A stretch of DNA of 64,000 nt from Macrostomum hystrix (taxonomy: Eukaryota > Platyhelminthes > Macrostomidae), in NCBI GenBank assembly GCA_950097015.1, contig CATNEN010000025.1:6810001-6874000 (forward strand). Direction: 5' to 3'. A program made the translations under genes and the position numbers. Below, in pieces: positions 11,921 to 21,363 of the stretch. Within the stretch, counting starts at the first letter, position 1. Each line of letters starts with the position of its first letter. The notes under the pieces were generated by a model. The model was not told where the DNA came from. It did not search any database and worked only from the letters and a program-made list of their open reading frames with translations.

Positions 11921-12840
11921 TCACACCTTCAGTTGGACTAACTGTCTAGCTTGTTTCACACCTTCAGTTGGACTAACTGTCTAGCTTGTTTCACACCTTC
12001 AGTTGGACTAACTGTCTAGCTTGTTTCACACCTTCAGTTGGACTAACTGTCTAGCTTGTTTCACACCTTCAGTTGGACTAACTGTCTACCCAGTTTCACA
12101 CTTTCAGTTGGACTAACTGTCTACCCAGTTTCACACCTTCAGTTGGACTAACTGTCTAGCCAGTTTCACACCTTCAGTTGGACTAACTGTCTACCCAGTT
12201 TCACACCTTCAGTTGGACTAACTGTCTAGCTTGTTTCACACCTTCAGTTGGACTAACTGTCTAGCTTGTTTCACACCTTCAGTTGGACTAACTGTCTACC
12301 CAGTTTCAAACCTTCAGTTGGACTAACTGTCTAGCCAGTTTCACACCTTCAGATGGACTAACTGTCTACCCAGTTTCACACCTTCAGTTGGACTAACTGT
12401 CTACCCAGTTTCACACCTTCAGTTGGACTAACTGTCTACCCAGTTTCACACCTTCAGTTGGACTAACTGTCTACCCAGTTTCACACCTTCAGTTGGACTA
12501 ACTGTCTAGCTTGTTTCACACCTTCAGTTGGACTAACTGTCTAGCCAGTTTCACACCTTCAGTTGGACTAACTGTCTAGCCAGTTTCACACCTTCAGATG
12601 GACTAACTGTCTACCCAGTTTCACACCTTCAGTTGGACTAACTGTCTACCCAGTTTCACACCTTCAGTTGGACTAACTGTCTACCCAGTTTCACACCTTC
12701 AGTTGGACTAACTGTCTACCCAGTTTCACACCTTCAGTTGGACTAACTGTCTACCCAGTTTCACACCTTCAGTTGGACTAACTGTCTACCCAGTTTCACA
12801 CCTTCAGTTGGACTAACTGTCTAACCAGTTTCACACTTTC
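11921..12840. repeat. 35-bp minisatellite array B' (same family as B)
   Basis: About 26 units of the same 35-bp sequence as array B, more homogeneous and richer in the CTACCCAG variant toward its right end. Confidence 0.95.
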
Positions 12841-13039
12841 TGGGTTGAAATCCGGAAAATTGGCTACAAAGATCGTAGGCCAAGCTCAGATGTGAGGGAT
12901 GAGAGATATTTAACCATATCATGGATCTTAGCGAGGGGATTTCGATGGATAGGATCTCAACTAAGGGTTTCGGACAGATAAGATCTCAATTTAGGGATTT
13001 TAATTAGTCAATCAGAAACCAGATCAAAAAAATTGTTCT

Positions 13040-13350
13040 TGAATGATGGGATCTAAACCTTTGGGATTTTAATCTATGGGATTTGAATCTATAGGATCTT
13101 AGTTTATGGGATCTGAATTTATGCGATCTGAATCTATGGGATCTGAATCTATGGGATCTGAATCTATGGGATCTGAATCTATGGGATCTGAATCTATGGG
13201 ATCTGAATCTATGGGATCTGAATCTATGGGATCTGAATCTATGGGATCTGAATCTATGGGATCTGAATCTATGGGATTTGAATCTATGGGATCTGAATCT
13301 ATGGGATCTGAATCTATGGGATCTTAATCTATGGGATCTGAATCGGAATC
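13040..13350. repeat. 15-bp tandem repeat (GAATCTATGGGATCT)
   Basis: About 20 copies of a 15-bp unit, nearly perfect between 13120 and 13330. Because 15 is a multiple of three, a five-residue repeat is open on both strands; this is not a gene. It lies about 145 bp beyond the GID8 stop codon. Confidence 0.95.
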
Positions 13351-13494
13351 TCTGGTGTCTCAACCGACGCATAAAAATAGATTAATAAAGCGAAACAGAA
13401 AACTTAATTTGAGCGACTCATAATAAAACAAGCAACCGAGTTTTTTCTAAGAAACAGCAGACGAGTCGCCGAGGTGGTCGGAATCGGGTCCCGA

Positions 13495-14142
13495 TCAGTT
13501 TTTAAACGCGGCTTCGCCAAGTGACTCAGCGGCCAGCCGTGGAAAGCCGGCAACTTTGGCCTCAGCGAGCCGGTCCTGCGACCACAGGGTGAGCTTCAGC
13601 AGGTATTCCAGCCGGCTGCCACTCTCCGGAGTTGACGCCGAGTTAGCCGTGTGGCGATTATCGTCATCATTCGCGTCCTCGGCAGCCAGCAGGGCGGCAT
13701 TCAACTCGCTGGCCAATCGGCTGCGCTGTCCAATGCCAAGCCAGGAGCCGAAAGCCGCAGATTCAGCGGGCCGTTCAAACGCCAGCAGAGCGAGGCACTC
13801 CTCCAGATCCGGCCTCAGGTGCGGCAGTTCATCAGCCAGAGGGCCCAGCTCTGTCTGGGCAAAATCTAGCGCCTCAGGCACGCTGCCAGCTCGCACCAGC
13901 TCCAGCAGGTGCTGCAGTCTCAGGCGAAATGCCAGCTCTGGCCGGCTGGGCAGCAGGCTGGGTTGCATCGTGGCCAGCTGGGCCAAGGCATCAGCTGGCT
14001 GGCCACACTGAATTGACTCGCGCAATCCGGCCCGCATCAGGTCATAGTCGGCGTCGGCGTCGACCTCGGCGTCGTTTGTCGGCTTCGTTGGCAACTGCTG
14101 GGCAGCCTCGCGACGAAACGCTTCGGCCGCTTCAATGTGACC
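13495..14142 (-). CDS. GID8: GID8 3' exon: LisH end, CTLH and CRA region
   Basis: It begins after TTTTTCCAG. An acidic insert (about DAEVDADADYD) sits between LisH and CTLH, and a second acidic stretch EDANDDDNRH lies near the C terminus; both look like loop expansions. The end, LEYLLKLTLWSQDRLAEAKV, matches the conserved C-terminal helix of GID8. Confidence 0.9.
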   Translation of the reverse strand, partial: GHIEAAEAFRREAAQQLPTKPTNDAEVDADADYDLMRAGLRESIQCGQPADALAQLATMQPSLLPSRPELAFRLRLQHLLELVRAGSVPEALDFAQTELGPLADELPHLRPDLEECLALLAFERPAESAAFGSWLGIGQRSRLASELNAALLAAEDANDDDNRHTANSASTPESGSRLEYLLKLTLWSQDRLAEAKVAGFPRLAAESLGEAAFKN

Positions 14143-14826
14143 CTGGAAAAATGTCATGGTTTTAGCGGGCAGTATAGATTATCGTGTAAATTTTCTTAAT
14201 ATACTACTTAAAGATTGGTCGTAAGTAGCTAGAGGAATAATAAAAGTTGCAATGGGCAGTGAACCCAGACTTTCTCAGCCCATTTGAACAGTCATTTAGT
14301 TAGCTAGCAGTCTTTTTTCACGTCTGTCTTTTCAGCAGTCATTTTTGTCAGCATTGATTATTTCATTACCCGGTTAAGTAATGTATAGCTGACGGACTCA
14401 CCTGACTGATAAGATACTCCAGCACCAGCTCGTGCAACTCTCTATCGCCACCATCCAATAGCCGCTTGTCTAGCAGCGAGTCCAGCCACTCCTGCCGATC
14501 CTCAGTTTTAGAAGCGGCGGCTGCAGCTGCCAACCTTGGCGCCCAACTGCCGCCAGCCAACGAGCTGCTGGCGTCTGATGTTGATGAAGACGACGAAGAA
14601 GAATTGACTGCGGCGGCCGCTGCGGCCGCAGCTGCGGCGGCTGCGGCAAGGTGTGAACGCGCTGCTAGCGGGCCCAGGTAGCCGCGGTAAGTGGCCACCG
14701 CAGAGGCTGCGCCACCACCGGCTTCACCGCCCGGTGGCATCAGATTCTCCATCGCACTGGCGAAGCTCATCATCTGTCGGATCGACGAGATGACAGACGA
14801 CACATAGGCTCGATCCGGGTCTGCCG
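13495..14826 (-). CDS. GID8: GID8: CTLH E3 ligase complex subunit (LisH-CTLH-CRA)
   Basis: Two minus-strand exons join in phase 0: 14826 (or ATG 14773)-14402 and 14142-13495. Across the junction the protein reads EYLISQ|GHIEAAEAFRREA, matching the LisH motif of human GID8 (NYLVTEGFKEAAEKFR). It continues with a CTLH/CRA region (LQHLLELVRAG..EALDFAQTELG..ALLAFERP) collinear with the human protein to its C terminus. GID8 is a scaffold subunit of the GID/CTLH ubiquitin ligase. From ATG 14773 the protein is 339 residues against about 228 in human; the excess is an N-terminal region with 13 alanines and a serine run. The frame stays open upstream to an acceptor at 14827-14828, so a further 5' exon is possible. 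Stop TGA is at 13497-13495. Confidence 0.88.
14402..14826 (-). CDS. GID8: GID8 5' exon with Ala/Ser-rich extension and LisH start
   Basis: Acceptor CTAACAG precedes 14826; donor GTGAGT starts at 14401. Two consecutive ATGs at 14773 and 14770 are the first plausible starts. The exon encodes MMSFASAMENLMPP, a Gly/Ala-rich part, 13 alanines, a 7-Ser run, then EWLDSLLDKRLLDGGDRELHEL, which aligns with the conserved start of GID8. The extension has no counterpart I recognise. Confidence 0.75.
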
Positions 14827-17199
14827 CTGTTAGCAATGAGTGTTTGTTAAGCACTGGTTCTAGTTACAACATTTGGTATGGAGCAGCTTTGTATCGCCTT
14901 TTGGTCTCTACAATACTTCTAGTATGACCATCCATATGAATGTGCTAACAGATTGACACTTTATTAGAGCAATGCCTTAGAAACTTTAAAGTGTAGTATC
15001 AAGTAGCAGAATGACACAAATGACAAATAACACATAGATTCTTTTATTCATATCCACATGTTGTGAAAAAAATAGATATACAAAGATTAAAAAACGTAAA
15101 AATTTTTTAATAAGTTTGTAGTCGAGTGGGTAGTGTGTTAGTTTGACTCAAGACTTTAGCTGTAGGGGTTTGATTTCCTGCTCTAATAGAACAATTTTTA
15201 AGCAAAACATTCAACTTTGCCCTGCTTCAGTTCATTTAGCTTTTAAATGGGCACCAGCATTGGTTGGGATGTGGGTATGTTGCACATCTTGTACATGGAC
15301 TTAAGAGCTATATATGTACACTTGAGATATACCATGCAGTAGTGATTTGAGAGGGTGTAATATTAACTTTTATGAAATAAACTTTTAGCCATTTTGCTTC
15401 ATTTACTTTGTCTGTATGCATGTCATATCTATAATCCCAATTACTTTGATAGATTGATTCCCAAGGACTTCAGTTTGAAAAGCTAAAGAAGATTCAATAT
15501 CAAGCCGCAATAGAGTTAACATTGGAATTCATAGAGATATTAGAGACAAAAGGCGTACTAGCTATATTTTGTTACAGCTGAGAAAATATCTGCCATTCTA
15601 ATTACTCATAAAAAGTAGCTTGCAAGTATTTAAACAAATAGCCAAGAGTTAGACATACTAAAAAGCCAGAAGCAAGTGCTTGGGGCCTCTAGAAATTTAC
15701 TCCTAGATCAAAAAATCAGGTAATTGTATAAAACATACACTACAAGTTGTTTCAAGCCTTCAACCATAAAACCTAACATTTATGGCCCATGGAAAGCCAA
15801 AACAAAGAGACAACACTATCCTTTAGGTAACACTTACTGTTTTCTTATAAAAATGTACTGTTTGCTTACAGAATTTTTTTCTCTTGAAAGCTTACTCTTA
15901 TAAAAATTACAGTCAAAAACACAATAAATCAACAAAAATCAACTAGTGTGCTCTGTACACACTTAATCACTCACTTTTGTAAGCTGGATCTTTAAATAGA
16001 TTCTTAAAACTTTCAGTTCAGACAAGCATCCAACGCTGATATGCTTCGGTATAAATCTAGCTTAACCTAAACTGCGTATCAGAAATTACTAAAAAAAGGT
16101 TTTGAAAAAGCAACTGAATCTCAGGACGATGATGTGCATATCGAAGGACGTCTAGCATATACTTGCGTATTCTTAAGAACAATAGGATTAAAATGAATCG
16201 TAAATTTACTTTTTTCTTTTCTTATAACGCTATTTAGTCCGAAGACCAGATATAGCTACTTTATTAATTCATCCAAACATGCCTCTACTTGCGAAAGCAC
16301 GATTTCAAAGAAAATACTGATTTCAAATACTATTGTGCCGAGTAATAACAAAGAGCGAGAACTTATGTTGCTAAAAAAACCGATTCCCAGAAGCACTTAA
16401 GGCGTTTGTCAGTAAAATGCTTTTAAAGCTTTCTTCTTAAATTCCATTGACTCCTATTCTGTTACTAACTGCTTCCTTTTGCATACAAATAATAAATTGT
16501 GCATTTTTGTTACTCAGACTTACACAGTTCCTAGTTGGTTGGTACCAAATACCAACCAAAGTACTCTACAAAATTTCATATGACCTATAACTCCATCTGA
16601 GCGTATTTGTTGTTTTGTTTACACTTAGTTATTATAACTATTATAGCCTTACATAGCTATAATACAATGTGAGTCTGTTCTAGAGTCTACTTCGTAGTTC
16701 TCATTGTCTCTGACTGTCAGCAAGATCAATTGGCTACCATATTTATTTCTTAAACTTATTGTCTTAGCACTGTCGAGTGTTGAGAGCCTTAGCTTTGGAA
16801 TCCTAAAAGTCACTATTCTTGGTCCTAATTGAACCTGTTATCATAGTTTCTGTGTTCATGTGAAGCATTTAATGTTTCCAACTCTAGTTCATTTGAAAGA
16901 AGATAATTTGAAAATATAAAACAAATACTGTAATAGAGAAAACTCAGAATCGACAAAGTTTCTAAGCTCAGAAAACCCCACCCCACAATTAGCATGTGGC
17001 ATTGAATTTCTGAAGAGCTTGAGTTATAAACACCAAAGAATTAAAAGTTCCTATTCTAGGCAGCTTGAAGTGTCTTCACAAATTCTGTGCAATTATCTTT
17101 GTCATTAGCCCTCATTAGGCTGGGGACTGGGTAGTCCACACCACACAACATGTGCATATGTGTCCCAAATGCCCACACACTATTTAAGTGTTCCCATTG
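14827..17199. other. AT-rich intergenic region
   Basis: Apart from one degenerate SINE (15113-15290) I see no gene. No conserved protein, RNA gene or splice-linked exon is recognisable. Confidence 0.45.
15113..15290 (+). mobile_element. Degenerate SINE, family B
   Basis: The tRNA-like head has an A-box-like GTAGTCGAGTGGGTAG and a B-box-like GGGGTTTGATTTCC, followed by the family B body (CTGCTTCAGTTCATTTAGCT, then AAATGGGCACCAGCAT). Strongly mutated, hence an old copy. Confidence 0.6.
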
Positions 17200-17395
17200 T
17201 TGGTATTTAGAAAGGCAGGGCTTATTCCCACAGTCCCATGCCGATAATTTAAATTTTATCCACATGGATCCGTGTTGATAATTTTCTGCTTATCCACACA
17301 GCAGCTTGTATGAATAGGTCTAAAACTCTTTATATAAATATGTCGTGCCATTAATTTCAATTTTATCCACACAGTTCTGTTCTTTGAAACTGAGG
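17200..17395 (-). repeat. Left arm of a dispersed inverted repeat pair
   Basis: The reverse complement shares GACCTATTCATACAAGCTGC, ATGTGGATAAAATT and GGGAATAAGC, in order, with 18505-18605. This arm contains about three copies of the TGTGGATAAAATT subunit, the other only one. The nature of the element is unknown. Confidence 0.6.
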
Positions 17396-18504
17396 CCCTT
17401 TGTGGTTTGAACATTTTGTTGAACCCTTGAGCCAATAGATCGACAAAGTTGCCAGTGTGTTACAACAGTGTTCTACATTTCAACCTACACATTTGTTGTA
17501 GGGCTAATTTCTTATTACTTACTAAACTCAAAATTCTAATAATACCAATCATACTGCTGTTACCAAAGTTGTCCTAGGCTTACACTTGATTCAAATACTA
17601 TCTTTATATCAATCTTATGAATGTCTTTACTTTATTCTCTTTATGCACTTTGTTAATTCAAATTGGTAGCATTTATGTATCTAATCTGGTAGAGTTATAA
17701 TATGGCTGACTTCTATTTTACTGTTTTATTCCTATAAGTACTTTGTATCAATACTTATCTGTCTTTATCCATCTTTATCAGTCTTTATCAGTTTTTATCA
17801 CTCTTTATCCATCTTTATTAGTCTTTAATTCAATCTTCAGTTCAATCTTCAGTCCGTCCTTGGGCTTTACCAATGGATCTAGATTTATTGCTTTTTCTTC
17901 ACTCTATTTACTTCTCTTTCGCAATGTCTCTTTCTCAAATAACTTCAATATGAACACTTCAAGATTCAAGCTTTCTTTTACTTTTGAACTCCTTCTTAAC
18001 CGAGGTTGTCCGAGTTAGTTTTCTCTTTATTTTGCTCGTGTATTTATAGTATTTCCTCACCTTCTCTCCTCGGCGACTTCAGTATAACTTATATTTTTTG
18101 GTGCAGATAAACAAATGGCACCTGCATTAAAACAAAATTTACGTAACATTAAAACAAACATATTAAATTTGCGGGAGCAATTTCTAAGAAAATAAAACAA
18201 TCAGAAACCCTATTTCACATTTGTTAACTGACATTAATGTCATCCTTTTTAATTATTGTAATAATAACTTACTAAATCTTTTGTCATCGTTACATGTTTT
18301 CATTCGAATTGTATTGACTTACAACAAAGTAAGAAGTCTATCAAAGAAAATCATATGAGTCAACCAGCAGAATTCTAGTCAGCACCAAACTCGTCACACA
18401 TATTATACATCATTATTTTTCTTTTACACAATGCATTGATAGTGTACACTATACACTATACTCTGAAGCAAAAGCCTTATGCTCCGAGAAGAATAGGTAG
18501 GGAC

Positions 18505-18605
18505 TTGAAAGTAGACCTATTCATACAAGCTGCCATGTGGATAAAATTGAAATTATCAGCATGGGACCATGGGAATAAGCACTTCCATTTAGAAAAGTTC
18601 ATCAC
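18505..18605 (+). repeat. Right arm of a dispersed inverted repeat pair
   Basis: Inverted partner of 17200-17395, about 1.1 kb away. The open frames over both arms translate to similar peptides (MWIKxKLSAWDxGNK) only because the DNA is repeated. Confidence 0.6.
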
Positions 18606-19309
18606 AAACTGTGAAGTTCTTGATTTATTTATTATTGCTAGTGTCTTGTCATAGCTATCCATATGTCCCTATAAACATGCATGTAGCCTTTAAGTCTTTT
18701 GAAGCTCAAGTTCTTTTTGAAGTTTTTGTGAGCTACATATAATTGGTTGACTTGAGTTTTCTTTTTACCTTTTATTGTTGTATCTATTGTCCATGCAACT
18801 ATTCGTTTTGCTCACTTTAGTAGCACAAACTATATTTGAGAACTCAAGACATGGAAACTAGATATGGGAAACAAAAGTTCCAATAACCACATCTGTATCA
18901 GTTCCAGTTCATAAAGACTGAAATGGGCCCAAATCAGTTTGGTATATAGTTTTAATAAGCTTATTTTATTTCAAGGAGATTGAATATTAAAAAAACTGCT
19001 TTAGAGTTTGGATTTGCCTTATGTATTTAGTTATTTAACTTGTGAGAGCTTTATTGACAATTTTTATAATTGTCTCTGAGCCAGTTTTGATAAGCAAGCT
19101 AACTCATAAGAAATACTCTTTAGGGAGGCTACCCAAAGGAAGCTAGTCTAATATACTAAAAATTTAAATATTGTTTGTTTGCAATAAATCTAGTAAAGCT
19201 TTAGTAGGAAAAGCATTTTTTTCATTTTATTAATCTACATGTAAATATGCTGATAAACACACATATACAACACATATGAGTATACATTAGAGTAGACTTG
19301 AAATGACAT
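18606..19309. other. AT-rich intergenic region
   Basis: Nothing recognisable beyond AT-rich unique sequence. The interval 17396-18504 between the inverted arms is similar, with short (CTTTATCA)-like reiterations around 17755-17825. Confidence 0.4.
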
Positions 19310-19567
19310 GTGATGCACATACATGCGCAACATCCCAAATCTTAGCCGGCCGTGCGACTTAGTTTTTGCTCTATTTACGACTTAGTTTGCTCTCATTTGC
19401 TCTTTTTTTCTCTCCCTTTTTTTCTTTTCTTCACGCCTTCCTTTTATGTCCCTTGGTCCCCCCTTTGATTTTTTTGAGCTTGGTCAATTGGTTTTTGCAA
19501 CTTACCTTGCTTGGCCCTCGTTTCACCTGGCCAGTTCGGCCAGGTGTTGCGCATGTATGGTGATGCA
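19310..19567. mobile_element. 242-bp MITE with 15-bp TIRs and perfect 8-bp TSD
   Basis: CATACATGCGCAACA at 19318-19332 and its exact reverse complement at 19545-19559 bound a 242-bp segment. Immediately outside is GTGATGCA on both sides (19310-19317 and 19560-19567). Exact TIRs with an exact 8-bp duplication fit a nonautonomous DNA transposon of the hAT (or P-like) type. Inside is a perfect hairpin, CACCTGGCC-loop-GGCCAGGTG (about 19524-19546). It has no coding capacity. Confidence 0.85.
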
Positions 19568-19984
19568 TATAAGTTATTGTTCTATATAGAAAAAATGTAA
19601 ATTTCTTTGGTGTCTGTGGCACTATGATCTATCTGGCTATAATTCTAGAGTTATGGAGCTATTTACAAAAGTATTTTTTATTTAAAAAATACTATTCTAA
19701 ATCCTATTTTTGTTGAAAAGTGCTACTTGCCTTAATATATAGTTGAGCTGCATTTGAGTCCATCTGTATAGTAATTTTATTTAGTTACATTTTTTTGATG
19801 TTTTAGGCTAAAACTGTAAAATAATAGCATCTTTGTTAAAAGAAATCATAAGCTTTTGTATAGCAACAGGCCTAGAATTGATATAAAATATGCTACATAT
19901 TGGATTAAAACTTGATTGATCTGATAATAAACTACCCAGGCCAAATTTATTAGACCAGACAGAGGCTCAGCTGTTGCTATTGTA

Positions 19985-20145
19985 GCTTGTATAAAGTATC
20001 TAGATATGGGATTCATTTTACAGCTTTGTGAGCTGAAGCAATTAGAAGTTCAGTGTCTTACTCAGTGGCCCAGATTCGAACTCTAGACTTCTGAGTCGGA
20101 AGTTAAGAGCTCTAACTAACTAATCACTATACTGTTTTAACTTTT
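19985..20145 (-). mobile_element. Degenerate SINE, family B
   Basis: On the minus strand a tRNA-like head (B-box-like GAGTTCGAATCTGGG) is followed by AAGACACTGAACTT and TTGCTTCAGCTCAC, the same order as the other family B copies. The 3' part is missing or unrecognisable. Confidence 0.65.
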
Positions 20146-20978
20146 TGTGACAAAAAAGTGAACCGAAATTATTGAGTGAGCTATCAGATGAAAACCTGGA
20201 CTATAGTAAACAAACATTTTTATGAATAAAATTATTATTAAATTTTCGGTGTTTCTATTAAATTAAAACATTCACTTTCTAATTGTTTTTTGCCCATGTA
20301 AGGACGAAGTGGTATAGAAGGCATTTAAAATTGGTGTTTGCCTATGCTAACCTGCCTGAATGGCTAACCTCCAACAAAGCATTCCAAAGCAATATTTTTG
20401 TGCTAAAGCACCTGAAAAATTAGGAGCAAATAGGGATTTTGCGCGCGACTGTCGTAATCCCACCAGGAGGGGGTGTTTCGTTGTCTCTCCGCTTTAAAGG
20501 CTAAGGGCCAGGTATAGGTTAAGTTCCCAAAGGTAGAGGATTAACTGCGAGACACTAGTCCGCTTCCCTGTTAGAATTTTCTGCTAGGGTTCGGTTGATA
20601 ATAAAAATGGGTGGGGTGGCAGTCAAAAAAGTTGATAAGATTAAAAGGAGCTCTCCCCCATGGGGAATAGGACCCCACCAAACACTCCGCGGTTCCCACA
20701 GAGCTGGCCGGGTTTCCAATTTTACACCGAAGCCAGCGGGGACGAAGTTTAGAGGAATCTGGAGTGGCTTCCCCTAGCCAATCCGGGTAAGATTTATTAT
20801 CTCTGTCCCGTCTCTGTCCACTTCTTTTTAACCTCCGGCTTACTTTTGGCCAGTTCCTGTTTTCATTGGCATCAAAGCTGGAATTCGCAGCTTTTATTTA
20901 GCTTTAGACAAACAATTGGTTTCAGACTTGTGCCTGTTAAATTTATTTTCTTTCAGCTCTATCTGAAACCCGGTAGAA
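20146..20978. other. Upstream region of Ig-domain gene, possible 5' UTR exon
   Basis: GC content rises from about 20430. A plausible noncoding exon ends at a GTAAGA donor (20787), and a TTTTCTTTCAG acceptor ends at 20956, 22 bases before the ATG. This would make a 170-bp intron in the 5' UTR. The donor-acceptor pairing is inference; no TATA box was seen. Confidence 0.35.
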
Positions 20979-21363
20979 ATGCTGTTGTCAATGTCCCTGC
21001 CGATGCTGCTGTTGAACGTGCTGACTGCCGCGTCGATGGCCGACTCCGGAATTTTTCGCATCACGTCCTCTGTCACGCCGACACCTGTGGCAGTCGGCCA
21101 GCCAGCTAATCTCACCTGCAATCTAGAATCAGCGGGTGCTATGCGCAACACCTATTCGCTTTATTGGCATTCTAATCTAATCGAAGTAGCCGAGAATTGC
21201 ATCGCCTACAAGCCAGAAAAGCACAAAGCCTATTGTAATAACGTTGACGGCAAGCTCGCCACGCAATATACACTGGAAATTAAAAGTGTCACGTGGGAAG
21301 ATCGCGGCAGGTGGCACTGCAAATTTGTCACTAATCAAAGCTACGTGTTCCTTGATGTCATTT
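20979..21363 (+). CDS. Ig protein exon 1: signal peptide and Ig domain 1
   Basis: ATG in the context GTAGAAATGC. The exon ends in the Ile-Cys region at a GTAAGC donor at 21364, phase 1. The C-W-C framework of an Ig fold is visible, with EDRGRWHC as the F-strand motif (Trp in place of the usual Tyr). Confidence 0.8.

Noticed and set aside
20430-20790. Possible structured RNA or rRNA fragment
   Set aside because: No match to conserved rRNA, snRNA or spliced-leader motifs that I know; kept only as a possible 5' UTR exon.
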